Below are positions 12,505 to 22,747 of a stretch of 64,000 nucleotides of DNA, one piece after another. Numbering within the stretch: position 1 is the stretch's first letter; each line of letters starts with the position of its first letter. Made by a program: the position numbers and the translations under genes. Under the pieces are notes generated by a model. The model ran no database searches. It saw nothing but the letters and a program-made list of their open reading frames with translations, and was not told the DNA's origin. This DNA comes from Blastobasis lacticolella. Its lineage: Eukaryota > Arthropoda > Insecta > Lepidoptera > Blastobasidae. Location: NCBI GenBank assembly GCA_905147135.1, contig LR990056.1, positions 6,830,001 through 6,894,000 on the forward strand, given 5' to 3'.

Positions 12505-12720
12505 TCCGGATAAAATCTCAGTTTCCTAAAGATGTAAAATTAAAAAAATTAGATACAAAAACCCGGCTCTTCAGCAGCGGCCAACCCCATCAACACCCGA
12601 GGACATCCCATCGTAAATACAGAAGCAATTAGCGGATCCAAACTCCTTCAACAAAGAATAGCTCAGGAGAAAGCGCAGCTGCTAACGAAGAAGCTAAAAT
12701 ACGAATCCCCGCAACTCTAC
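12505..12720 (+). repeat. Second copy of the virus-like linker segment
   Basis: This segment matches 15899-16085 closely (CTCAGTTTCCTAAAGATGTA start; GGACATCCCATCGTAAAT; CTCCTTCAACAAAGAA; CAGGAGAAAGCGCA). It sits inside the R1-like LINE just before the RT C-terminus. It is interrupted by stops and adds nothing beyond the downstream copy. Confidence 0.7.
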
Positions 12721-12849
12721 ATGTTATGACACTCGTAGTGTCGATCAGGATAAAGAAATGAAACTTTTGGGTCTCATTATGGATAACCAAATTAACGTTC
12801 AAGTCACACGTTACCGCTGTTTGCAAGAAAGCCATGAATCAAAAATCAA

Positions 12850-13229
12850 AATCAAAACCAAAATTTTTTTATTGATTAGGACAATAAATATCTCTTTCAA
12901 TCGTCAAAAAGGAGGGGGATAGGAAAGTAGGAAGGAAACACACAGTGACACGCTGACCGCCCTATGACCGTAGATAAACGTATCCCTCGCCAACCGAACC
13001 GTGCTCGACAATGCCAGGCAGAGCCGGAACGCTATATTATATTATATAGGTATGTCTAGTATAATTAAGAAAAAACCACCTAAAACTACAGCAAGAGTAA
13101 GCCAGTCCACCAAGGCAGCACCCGTTCACGAGTATAACGCAGGGCCCAGCCATCGTCCAATTCAACCATATTTGAGGGAAAAGAGCGACCCGGCCCCCAC
13201 GCCACCATACACATGCCATGCCATGGACG
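12850..13229. other. Unassigned insertion inside the LINE
   Basis: This A-rich then GC-richer sequence separates two LINE pieces. A frame at 13001-13243 is open but I do not recognise it, and it overlaps the resumed LINE in another frame. Nothing else is seen here. Confidence 0.4.
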
Positions 13230-13959
13230 TGCAGCGAAAGTAACCTGGAGCCTAAACGTAGAAATTACCAGAACCATATACACAGCGGTAATTGAGCCCA
13301 TAGTCATGTATACGCAAGTACGTGGTCCTCAGCCACGGAGCTACAAATGATCAAAGGCCAACTAAACACCTTGCAAAGAGGATTCGCGCAGAAGATCTGC
13401 AAGGCATATAGCACGGCCTCGCTCACGTCGGCTCTAGTCCTATCGGGTTTGCTCCCGCTGGATTTGAGGATACAGGAAGCCAAAATACAAAATTAAGAAA
13501 AAACCCACACAAGACTATCTACCATCCAAAAGGGAGCTCGAACAGAAGGTTGACCAACAAAACTTTCTTCATCCATCAGCGTTCTTGGTGCCGGAATACG
13601 ATCTCCTAGAAGACACGAATCCCGAAACCCTAGAAACCCATCACATCTGCGGGCCCCAGATTTTCACCGATGGCAGCAAGATAGAAGGCAAAGTAGGAGC
13701 TGCCCTAACATGATGGGACCAGGGAAAGGTGACGTCGTTTTCAATGTACAGTCTGGATCCGTCTTGTACTGTATTTCAGTCTGAATTATTAGCACTGCAC
13801 AAGGCAATGGAGAAGCAAAGTGGTCGCTCTGTTGTCAACATCATGAGTGACTCTAGGTCAATATTGGATCTAATGAGCAACCTCAAAGTGACTTACCCCC
13901 TAGCCAATTCTATCATAAATTGTATGCGAGAACTCAAACAAGAGAAGAGAAAAGTTCGC

Positions 13960-14836
13960 TTAATAAACCTAGTGGAAACTCTGTCCGTTTAAATAAATTA
14001 TTTTTATTAATTCCTCCGCTGCACTCAACTTAATTGACGCAGCCGGTAGGATTTCAACAGTTGAATCCATATTCATCGTCCGTTTCTACGGTTAAGTTGA
14101 ATCCACCGAACAAACAAATATATTAAGAAGAGGCGAACGTAGTCCCTGAGGAGTCAAGCAGCGACATCACGGAACACTGTAAAAACAGAACATACACGGG
14201 ACTGGCCGAGTCAACACTGCACAACACAGGTACAAGATGTCGATAAACACACCGACAAACACCTCAACGATCAATCTTCAACTACCGTTTGTATAGATAC
14301 CAGAAGTACGCCACGTCATCAGACAAGAAGACAAACGACTCAACCTGCGAAACGTGGACTTTAGTGATATCAAAGACATTATCAACAATGCAAAGTTTAG
14401 TGTCAGTGAAAGTCTTTCGGACGACTATATGTATGTGGTGAAAAACATAAGTGTATGGACTATTCTACTCTATTCTATCATTTTTTATTATCATTACTAA
14501 TTAAATTCAAGTTATATACAAAATGTATTTATTTTATATTAATAATATATTATGATAATAAGCCGAAGTTGTCCGAAACCGTCTTCAACACCTTCGGATA
14601 ATTTCTCTCTTAAGGGGGGAGATGTTAAGGTTGAGCAACCCTCACAATTATCATTCGTCATCATCCTCAAATGTAGAACGAACGTCATAATCTATATTGT
14701 CAACGCTTCACTATTTTAGATATAAATATTATTATTTTTAGATTTAGATTATTATTGTCCTTAATAAACCTAGTGGAAACTCTGTCCGTTTAAATAAATA
14801 ATTTTTATTTATTCCTCCGCCGCACCCAACTTAATT
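13960..14836 (+). mobile_element. Second errantivirus remnant (LTRs, primer site, env tail)
   Basis: The left piece 13960-14035 and the right LTR 14623-14836 share about 75 bp (CTAGTGGAAACTCTGTCCG ... CAACTTAATT). GACGCAGCCGGTAGG after the left piece resembles the tRNA-Ser primer site. TAAGGGGGGA (14611-14620) is a polypurine tract. Between them is an env C-terminus at about 14340-14510 with a hydrophobic end (VWTILLYSIIFYY); gag and pol are missing. The left LTR lacks its first 140 or so bases. About 40 bp of the surrounding RNase H coding sequence are also missing, so one deletion probably removed the left junction. Confidence 0.75.
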
Positions 14837-15479
14837 CGCGCGGACAAGCTTGCGAAGACATGAGCCTTGAGAGCAGACGCCTCCTCAGACTTTGACAAAA
14901 TACCAAGAGAAATATCTGCGAGGAATCTGTTCGGAAATGGCAGGACAGATACGAAACCTCCAGCACAAGATCGGTTACAAAAACCTTTTTCCGGATGTAA
15001 ATGAAGCATTCCGGATAGTAAGGATGGTAAAGCCGACGCTAATTCCAGTGCAAGCACTGACAGGACACGGAGGTATAGCGGAATACTTACATGTGTTTAA
15101 GTTGAAAGACAGCCCCGAATGTGTATGTGACCCGGACATCATTGAGTCTGTATGGCATATAATCATAGACTGCCCCCGTTTTCTAGCGGCTCGACATGAC
15201 GTACAAAACCGCATAAACTCAAATTCAGGTCAGGGCTCCACAGAGTTTTAACTGATGAAACCAAACGGCAGCATCTGTTGGATTTCATAACTTCAATAAT
15301 TAAAATAGTAGTTGCCAGAAACAGCACTATCATCCCGGGTACGATAAAAACGACGACTCAAGTCACAATCCCTGTACCGTGAGTCCTTTTTTCGCCCCGC
15401 ACCAAACCACAACAAACCAACTATTACAGTATGGGGAGTCGGGAACACCGCGAGTTAGTACTAGGGCAGTGGTCAGTTC

Positions 15480-16260
15480 ATGGACAATAATTACGAACGG
15501 TTGTGTATAAACTTCTGCAGCGCCATGGCTGGGAATAGAGTGACGATTTCACCTGGCCTCGCCGTTCTCCTAAATGGAAGTACTTTCAAAACGAGCATGA
15601 AGCGCAGCACATTCAATGCGCTTCCTGATATAGAGGTTGCCAGTAAAAAATATCGTCTGGTGCGATCGTAGAATAAAACGATTGCGCTATTCGAGGGAAG
15701 CACTGATGAAACCCAGTTCGCTTAGGCGTGCTCAGTGCTTACCAGTTTTGGAAGGTAAGGCAGCAGTGCCTCAGTCGCACCCTGCATAATAAGTGTGGAT
15801 GCCATGGTGGTAGGGTTTGAGCTATGTAAGGCTGTAGACTACGTCGGGTGTATCAACGCCTCGAAACATCACGAGATCATTGTGTATGAGGATAGAGTTG
15901 CAAACCTCAGTTTCCTAAAGATGTATAATAAAAAATAAATATACTAAAACCCGGCTCTTCAGCAGCGACCAACCCCATCAACAGCCGGGGACATCCCATC
16001 GTAAATCCAGAAGCACTTAGCGGATCCGAACTCCTTCAACAAAGAACAGCTCAGGAGAAAGCGCAAAAGGAAGCCGCTGCTGATGAAAAGTCTAAAGCGA
16101 AAAATGGCTTCAGCGCCCTAATAAGGACAATACAAACTTCAGTACTAGGGACTTCAAAAACTACTAACACACAGAAGATAGAGAAAGCGTGGTTGGAAGA
16201 AGTCACCCACAAAATCACCACAAAGCAACATCTCGAGGGCCAACCATCCATAGCCTAACA
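15480..16260 (+). pseudogene. RNA-virus-like polyprotein remnant, upstream part
   Basis: One plus-strand frame stays mostly open (15480-15671, then to about 15930 with a few stops). A second open stretch follows at about 15940-16257, with Ala/Lys/Glu-rich sequence (QEKAQKEAAADEKSKAK) typical of a low-complexity linker. It runs in the direction of the helicase remnant and is probably part of the same viral polyprotein, but no enzyme motif is visible. Part of it is duplicated at 12505-12720. Confidence 0.4.
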
Positions 16261-16275
16261 ACGTGAAAAAACATC

Positions 16276-17100
16276 ATGCAATCCTACCACCTGGGTAGTC
16301 AGTGGATGCTCAAAATGAGACTCGACGATTCAGAGGCCACCGTGTATAACAACGGCACATCCCAAGTCTTACACGGGAAAGAAATGTGTCACTATATAGC
16401 GGCGTACAGCGCGACCGATGGATTAATTGACGTGGACGAGGACGAGACAAAGCGAACCCGTCGGACAATATTCAACACTCCACCGTGTGACCCGATAGTT
16501 GCCACTGCCAGATGCACAAAGATGATGTTGGATGACAAAGTTTTAAAAATGGTAAACGCCATCGTAGGAAACCTCGAAGACAACAAAGCTCTTGATTCGT
16601 CCCAGAGTCTCCGGATGCGGGAAACCACATAGGTTGTAAAGCGTTTCGAGATAGGTGAAGACTTAGTAGTCACCCTAACCACAGAGGCGGCTGAAGATCT
16701 CAGGGAAAAGCTTTCCCATCGTATGGGAAATGACGCAAAGTCCTGTGTTCGAACTCCAGCGTCACTCCTCGTAAATGGCTTAGGAGAGCCAGGGAAGAAA
16801 AAGTGTAAGCATATAATGGTTGACAAGGCTCTCATTAACCATTTCGGAGCTATAGTGATGGCGATTCAACTAACGGGGGCTGAGAAAGTCATTCTGATAG
16901 GGGAAAGGAACCAACTGCCATACATCGACATGCTGAAACTATTCACAGTAAAATACAATAAACCAGATCCTGTCCAAAATATTAGCCAAGAGTTGTTGTG
17001 CACACATAGGAACCCTATGGATGTCGCTTAAGGTCTTAGCTATGTGTATAGCGGCATCTACTCGTCTAAACCTCTAATACGATCCTTAAAGTTGAACGGC
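16276..17100 (+). pseudogene. Endogenous viral element: SF1 (alphavirus-like) helicase
   Basis: Frames 16276-16632 and 16723-17031 are collinear, separated by a stop at 16630. The second contains MVDKALINHFGAIV (the DEA-type motif II position reads DKA) and VILIGERNQLPYID (motif III, normally GDxxQLP, here GE), followed by ELLCTHRNPMDVA. This order is that of superfamily 1 helicases of alphavirus-like plus-strand RNA viruses. Insect genomes are known to hold many endogenous copies related to virga/nege-like viruses. The ATP-binding P-loop is not visible near the frame break at 16610-16640, so it was probably lost. It is non-functional as written. Confidence 0.75.
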
Positions 17101-17835
17101 TACAGCTGCACGACAGCGTCTCGCATGCAGTAGTGGCAGTGTCGCGGCATACTGTCAGCTGCAATTAATTTTATTTGACCTTCTGTAGCACAAAAAGATG
17201 TTCAGTGTAGAACAACAACTTTATAATTCAATAAATAAACCTAACAAAAGCATAGCTATGAAAATTAACAAATACCTATAAAAAAAGAAATACCCAACGG
17301 CCTAAAGAGCTAATGCTAGATGATTGATTCTACAAATAGTATCACCATACCAAGGAATCTCGGTGACAGCCAAGTCTGTGTCATGGTAGACGCCAAAACT
17401 AACTTCTGAACCTTCAATAAATCTGATCTATTACGGGCCAAAAATCTCATCAGCGGCGATCTGAAGTAAAGAAGTTCTACGAATCTTTCATCGAGTAAAC
17501 TTGAGTATAATTTTACCATCCCTACATCAGCCTGAAGGAAGTTACTGTTCATGGGCCCTAGGGTCCTCTTCCTTCTCTCTTTGGGCTAGCAGGTTAGCTA
17601 GAGTAGGTACGCGCAGGAACGAGGCCCCAGCGGAATGAAACTCAAAGTAAACTCAACATCTATATTGTTCATAAATACTAGGTCCACAATCACGGAATAT
17701 AGACACTGCTAGAAATAGTCTGATCTATTCAGTACAGTGGAGCTGTAAGAACGACGCACGCGGAAGTCCGAGTGAGCCTCGGCGGATGGCACGGTTTGCG
17801 TGTGCTCTCTATGCCGCGTGTTAGCAAACTGAACG
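17101..17835. other. Mostly featureless stretch with one unrecognised minus ORF
   Basis: A 78-codon minus-strand frame (17316-17552, start MNSNFLQADVGM) is open but unrecognised, and no promoter or splice signals stand out. The rest shows nothing I can name. Confidence 0.35.
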
Positions 17836-17945
17836 GCCGCCGCGGGCGCGGGGGGCGAGAAGAGTAGAATCAACGCTCGGGCCGACTCCCGCGCGCCTCG
17901 CTGAACTTGTGTGTGTGAGTGGGGACGATATTCGTCGCCACACCA
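17836..17945 (+). repeat. GC-rich direct repeat, left copy
   Basis: About 100 bp (GGGCGAGAAGAG, CAACGCTCGGGCCGACTCCC, GGGGACGATATTCGTCGC) are nearly identical to 19222-19322 in the same orientation. The pair brackets the two virus-like open frames at 17909-19082. The base composition is unlike the surroundings. Confidence 0.8.
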
Positions 17946-18430
17946 CCCACCCACGGAGAAAACTATTCCCTATTCTAGGTTGCTCATCATCGATTGGAGA
18001 AGCAGTCATGATTAGTTTTGCGGATCGAGAGGACATCGTAAGCGGAGAAAAGGTCAGGGTGACGGCCCACGCCGTGAAAGTGATTTCAGGGTTCCTGCCT
18101 ACAGGAATGGAGGACGTATATTCTAAGCTGCGAGAGAGCATAGTGATATCATGTGCCAACTGGTTACTCAACGTCAACCAATCTGAGACAGTAGAGTATT
18201 TCACCCAGGAGCCCCAAGGTGCGTCCTCGACCCCCCTCGGAACAGGCTTTGGGGTTAGTCAAGGAGCCGACGATCGAGAACAAACCGGTATGTTTAAAAA
18301 GATGGGCCGCAGGCCTGGCTGGGGCATCCAAGACCAATATATTAAACGACACCACAACCCACTCAATATGGAAATATATTGTCGATATGAAACCCTCTCT
18401 TTACAGCTTTTCCAATGTGAGGAAATCTAG
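17909..18430 (+). CDS. Unrecognised open frame, possibly viral
   Basis: An open frame of 173 codons whose first 15 or so residues lie in the GC-rich repeat, so the real start may be later (Met at 18008, VMISFADRED). The middle part has balanced composition and the look of a folded protein (IVISCANWLLNVNQSETVEYF). No domain is recognised. It lies between the helicase remnant and the next frame, so origin from the same virus is possible but unproven. Confidence 0.3.
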   Translation: MCVSGDDIRRHTTHPRRKLFPILGCSSSIGEAVMISFADREDIVSGEKVRVTAHAVKVISGFLPTGMEDVYSKLRESIVISCANWLLNVNQSETVEYFTQEPQGASSTPLGTGFGVSQGADDREQTGMFKKMGRRPGWGIQDQYIKRHHNPLNMEIYCRYETLSLQLFQCEEI

Positions 18431-18530
18431 CTATTAAGCGTATCTACAAGGGAGACAGAGCCGCGACTCAGAGCCTTCTAAACCGAGTGCTGTTTTAAGT
18501 CAGTTAGATCTAGTATACAACGATGCATAT

Positions 18531-19082
18531 ATGAAGTCTGTAAACTTAATGAATATGTTTACTCAGTCTGGGAGTCGTGCACTCGAAATACCTTCTGTAG
18601 TTCGAGAAGCGATGGAGTTAAATGAGGTGTTGACACGAATTAAGGTACAGGAAGGGAGCAATTACGCTTTATGTCGGTTGGTCAATAACAATAAGTACCC
18701 CGACTTAAATCACGCTCACTTCCCTAATCTGTATGCGGCAACATTGGAGTGGGCAAGGAAGTCCAAAAAGATTCAAAAGAACTATGTGGGTAGTCAAGCC
18801 CTCATAGATCAAGCCGTCAATCTCGACATTGTTAAGAAGGTACTCAAGATGTCTTCAGGCTCAGTGGCCACAGGTGATCTAACCAATAATCAAAAAGAAT
18901 GGTTGACCACTAAGGGGTATAGAATACCAGACACCCCCTTAGCCGATGTATTGCTATATGAGGACGGGTTGAGGAAAAGAGGTCGAGCGCGACCAGAAGT
19001 AGACGCATCAACTGATTCAGAAACCGAAGCCGACAACCGCCGAAAACCGAGCCCTATCCGCAAGAGACATCGGTGTCAATAG
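18531..19082 (+). CDS. Unrecognised helical protein, possible viral structural gene
   Basis: An intact 183-codon frame. Residues 1-130 look mainly alpha-helical (VVREAMELNEVLTRI, LYAATLEWARKSKKI), followed by a basic, acidic-serine tail (RKRGRARPE ... SPIRKRHRCQ). A helical body with a charged tail would fit a coat or nucleocapsid protein of the virus that left the helicase, but no family motif is certain. Being unbroken is notable beside the decayed helicase. Confidence 0.4.
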   Translation: MKSVNLMNMFTQSGSRALEIPSVVREAMELNEVLTRIKVQEGSNYALCRLVNNNKYPDLNHAHFPNLYAATLEWARKSKKIQKNYVGSQALIDQAVNLDIVKKVLKMSSGSVATGDLTNNQKEWLTTKGYRIPDTPLADVLLYEDGLRKRGRARPEVDASTDSETEADNRRKPSPIRKRHRCQ

Positions 19083-19221
19083 AGCTCAGATACGGGAACT
19101 CCAGAACCATTCCAGAGGATCATCCAAAGGACTCCAATCATCTAACACAAGGAATGGTCTCTCCCCCTACTACCATTTCTTTAATGTCTTTAACTCTGTA
19201 TAAAAAAAAATTGCTAACACG

Positions 19222-19322
19222 CGGCCGCGGCCGCGCGGGGCGAGACGAGAAGAATCAACGCTCGGGCCGACTCCCGCGCGCCTCGCTGAACTTATGTGTG
19301 TGAGTGGGGACGATATTCGTCG
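19222..19322 (+). repeat. GC-rich direct repeat, right copy
   Basis: The right-hand partner of 17836-17945, starting GCGGCCGCGGCCGCGCGGGG, which is even richer in GC than the left copy. Sequence downstream (CGACAAGCC) diverges at once. Confidence 0.8.
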
Positions 19323-19539
19323 CGACAAGCCTATGTACTATTTCAGAACAACAAAGACTGATTGCGGATGCAATAACCATCAAAACTAATAAAAGGTATC
19401 CAGACTGTCCAGTAATAGAGGTTCAACATAAACGCGAAAATTAAAATGCCAAGGAACAACTTCATCAACAAGGTATATAGGTTATAAATTCTCATAAGCT
19501 ATTTGTAATAAAGACTACGTCTATTTATAATTCATTTGC

Positions 19540-19983
19540 CGTCTTCTCGTCGTCCATGAGAAGATCCACAGATGTGCTAGAAAGACTTATCCCTGCTCTA
19601 TTTGCGGGAAAACCACTAACGTTAGCAAGCATATGGCGGAAACATTTGCATTTGCGCGGTAATCCAAGCGGTCTCACAAAAGGCACGAATGGCTATTCTC
19701 AATGGCTTGCTGGTACCACAGCATGGAAGTGTATATTGGGTATGTATATAAAGGCGAATAAATGCGGGGTATGTGTGGGGTCACCCTAAGTGATAGAATG
19801 AGGAATAGTGTGGCAATAATGTCGAAAGTGTTTCGCACCTTTTACCTCTATGCGGTTGTTAAGTCCCTAATATCAAAGTTCAAATACGACATCCACATTC
19901 CAGAGGTGAAGAAGTGCCTTATGTGGTTGACAACAGTCAATCTTAGTCCGGCTGTACCGTCACCAAATGGACTGTCTTCGTAA
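19540..19983 (+). pseudogene. Unrecognised protein remnant, possibly viral
   Basis: Fr. 19556-19789 (MRRSTDVLERLIPALF start, contains GYSQWLAGTTAWK) continues after a one-frame shift near 19780 in 19762-19983 (AIMSKVFRTFYLYAVVKSL). The two halves read as one broken protein with a hydrophobic centre. I do not recognise it. Its position after the helicase and the helical frame suggests a third viral gene. Confidence 0.35.
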
Positions 19984-20108
19984 ATAGTTTTCGAAGACAC
20001 CCTGCGACATATCATCCTCCGTCGGTCGTGGCGAATATCAATCAATCAATCAGTTTTGCTTACTTGTAGATTTCGATCAATCTTATTATTTCCCAGGCCC
20101 CTAGTTTT

Positions 20109-20435
20109 TAGACTGTACGGTGCTAACACCGTGCATTCGGCGCGCTGTCGAGTCAGCGCTATATTTTATTTACTTTATAACCTAGTTTACATATTGTTAG
20201 AGTTAGTTGTTCACTGCACACCAAACAGTGTACATTTCTTACCATACCATATACCAATACCCTTTACCATTTTAGTTCACTAAGTATATGTATTAAACCA
20301 ATCCGTGTTCAAGTTAAAGTGTGTGTTATTAATCTACCAACCTCAAGCAACCAAGTCAACACTCGGCTTACTTCGAACACAGCACCATAAAGCATCATCT
20401 AAAGACTGTACGGCCGCCATAAACCGTACATAGAC
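20109..20435 (+). repeat. Solo LTR with 5-bp target duplication
   Basis: A 317-bp LTR (20114-20430) starts TGTACGGT and ends ACCGTACA, flanked on both sides by TAGAC (20109-20113, 20431-20435). It is the same family as the LTR at 9526-11966. No internal region is present, as after recombination between two LTRs. Confidence 0.9.
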
Positions 20436-20584
20436 ACTAGCCTTACTTTTACCACGAGATAGCTTTTACTCTAGACAAAATATACTCCAAATTCAAATAA
20501 GCTACACGGAACTATTCCTTCCTTTCGGTTTTATAGCTCTTTCTTTACTTTGTATATCTCCATAAAATATACTTTACAAAATAT

Positions 20585-21027
20585 ACAGTGTGTGGCCTAG
20601 AACCGGGGCTAATATTGAAAATAGAGATTCTCTAGAGTATTGGTATTTTTTCTAAAAATATTCTAGTTAACCAAAACCCATGAATTACACACAATTAGAA
20701 TTTAAAGTTACGGTTCATAATCAGTGATTATTGCAAAACGATATTATCACTAAAATTGTCAATGTCGGGCATAAGATAATATCAGCCGCCACATATCAAC
20801 GAGGCGTTCCGAGCAGCTCCGAATAAGTACGGTGCAGAATGAAGTCGATCGAGTTGAGCGGAGTTGAGTTGAGTTTTGTTTGCATTACATTGAATTTACG
20901 ATTAAGTATATTAGAAAAAAAAATTAAGTTTTTAATTTTAATTAGTTGGGACCATGATGATTTAATTACTGGTGACCTATAGAGCCTTCGTTTTTAATAT
21001 TTGCCCCGGTTCTAGGACACACTCTGT
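20585..21027. mobile_element. MITE with about 37-bp terminal inverted repeats
   Basis: The left end (ACAGTGTGTGGCCTAGAACC ...) and the reverse complement of the right end (ACAGAGTGTGTCCTAGAACC ...) match at about 32 of 37 positions, both continuing into GGGGC and an A-rich stretch. The 443-bp interior is AT-rich with no open frame. A TA lies before the left end but is not duplicated cleanly. Confidence 0.85.
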
Positions 21028-21136
21028 CTAGGTATGTACAATTGTATTACATCTACATATAAACCATTTTCTTAGATTATACACTAAAGTCTAAAGCTAC
21101 TTATTCACTTCTTCCTTCTCCTTGCGCCGTTTATAC

Positions 21137-21271
21137 TCAATGCTGAGGGTCGAGGCCTCTTCCGATAACTGTCTCGTGGACTCTCTTGCGCCAACTCACT
21201 CTATCTTCGGCAGCATGGATGGCATCGCACACTGAGGTTTAAAGGGTAGAGCGGATCTGGTCAGACCAGCG
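21137..21271 (-). pseudogene. LINE RT C-terminal remnant (RTE-like)
   Basis: Read on the minus strand, 45 codons with one stop contain RWSDQIRSTL and AAEDRVSWRKRVHETV, the pattern of the C-terminal tail of RTE-like LINE proteins. Confidence 0.5.
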
Positions 21272-21889
21272 TATTTACTTACTTGTATAAACTTAGATTA
21301 AGAAACCACTGTAGACTGCAAGTGATTGGACCCAACGTTCATTTTCATCAGGATGTGTTCTGAATAAACTGTCGCTCAAACTGAATGTGGCCGATCAAGG
21401 TTACCCCTGGACTAGTCTCCGCCATTCATTCATCCAAATCCCGTGCGCCAAACCTGTAAATTAATTACATGAATTTTATTAATTCAAATTAAAAATATTT
21501 ATTCCGGACAATATCGGTCTTGAACCAGCATGCCAAGCTTGGAGATTAAAGTTGTTCGTCAGCCTTACTAAATTTATTTAGTAAAAAGATGCGTCAAATG
21601 GGTTTCTACAGCTTAATGATATAAAATAAAGCAGTTGAATCGAAAAATATATGACGTAATTACTGCACCTCCCCATGGGAATATTTTTAAGAACTACCGC
21701 TCACAATGTTTGTTCAGCTCGATCGGCCACCTCCTTATACAATGCATACTTTGCATTACATTTTTAAAATTAAAGTTTATAGAAGACGCAAAAATATAAT
21801 AAGACGATGGTACGATGGTACCCATCCACGCGAATTCACATATTGGAATGTATTTTGACCCTCAAACTTGACATGAGTCATGAGTCCAG

Positions 21890-22145
21890 GAGCGTCGGTG
21901 GTCGAGTGTTTAAGGTATCCGTCTCGTAAGAGCGAGGTTTACCGGGTTTACCGGGTTTACCGGGTTTGAATCCCACTGCGGCCATATACCGATGCTCTTA
22001 CGGTGGGGGCAAGCATCGTTCTGCACATTCAGGCGATGGAATGTGTAGCCATGATGCAATCTGATACGGTTCCCTTATTAGCAGGGTCACGGAGGTCAGA
22101 TGGCACTTGCTCCACTGTAATTACCCGATCTTCCAAATCCTGTAC
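21890..22145 (+). repeat. tRNA-derived SINE
   Basis: A box-like sequence (TGGTCGAGTGTTTAAGG) and a B-box-like sequence (GGGTTTGAATCC) are spaced like a pol III promoter. Between them ACCGGGTTT repeats three times. The body (ACCGATGCTCTTACGGTG, AATGTGTAGCCATGATG) is shared with the SINE at 24252-24450. Confidence 0.65.
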
Positions 22146-22150
22146 AGTAG

Positions 22151-22470
22151 TCAAGGTGGAACCCAGGCCATCGCACGCGAGAGCATATCGGGATATTGAC
22201 CCAAGGTGGACCCCAGGGCTCGCGAGAGCATATCGGGATATTGACTCAAGGTGGACCCCAGGGCTCGCGAGAGCATATCGGGATATTGACTCAAGGTGGA
22301 CCCCAGGGCTCGCGAGAGCATATCGGGATATTGACTCAAGGTGGACCCCAGGGCTCGCGAGAGCATATCGGGATATTGACTCAAGGTGGACCCCAGGGCT
22401 CGCGAGAGCATATCGGGATATTGACTCAAGGTGGACCCCAGGGCTCGCGCGAGCATATCGGGATTTTGAC
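22151..22470. repeat. 45-bp minisatellite, about seven copies
   Basis: GAGCATATCGGGATATTGAC recurs every 45 bp, starting near 22178. Unit length is a multiple of three, so 15-residue repeats stay open in several frames on both strands (for example ARAYRDIDSRWTPGL). Copies are almost identical; only the outer ones vary. Confidence 0.95.
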
Positions 22471-22639
22471 ACCAAGTTGATGTTCCACTACTTGTTAATT
22501 GTTATTGCAGTTTACTACTAAACAATATTGGTATATTTACTAAATATACCAATTTTAATTCAAATAAAACTGATATATTTCCGTCCTGTATCAATCAACC
22601 GAACCGGTACTAAAACAATAAAATTTTAAATTTAGTTAC

Positions 22640-22747
22640 CTTTTGTCGTCTTCCGGTTCAGAATATTTCTGTCTCCGCTGCTTTTTAACCTCAGCTCGCG
22701 ACTTAGCCTTTAGGTACTTTGTCTTTATTAGGTTTGATAATCGATTG
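22640..22747 (-). CDS. Zinc-finger gene, probable basic 3' exon
   Basis: Minus-strand open block ending at donor GTAACT, preceded by TTTCAGATAG. Using the second AG (22748) gives an in-frame join to the exon at 27718 and a Lys/Arg-rich stretch ([19 protein letters not shown]). The first AG would create an immediate stop. The final exon below 22.6 kb was not found. Alternatively the protein could end by reading through the 27718 donor, where TGA comes at once. Confidence 0.6.

Larger units (their letters stand above)
8310..15370 (+). mobile_element. R1-like LINE ORF2, split by later insertions
   Basis: Pieces of one LINE occur in order. They are a linker before RT (8310-8769, PWWSKPLDDL), RT start (8893-9185, ELNLVLQALNPKKAP), RT middle (9327-9525, IIRKPGKEDYTRP then LPVLGKIVEKLLVDH), RT end (about 12735-12840, KLLGLIMDNQINV) and thumb/connection (13230-13600, IYTAVIEPIVMYAS). 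An RNase H domain follows (13660-13960, IFTDGSKIEGKVGAAL, QSELLALHKAME, IMSDSRSILDLM), then the C-terminal part (14837-15370, CVCDPDIIESVWHIIIDCPRF). The interruptions are other elements listed separately. Many stops and shifts make it non-functional. Clade placement (R1/I group) is from motif memory. Confidence 0.75.

Noticed and set aside
13001..13243. Independent 80-codon gene
   Set aside because: It lies between LINE pieces, overlaps the resumed LINE frame and has no recognisable feature or promoter.
22029..22475. Minus-strand 148-codon frame (and 101-codon partner)
   Set aside because: It is a by-product of the 45-bp repeat, which is open in several frames on both strands.
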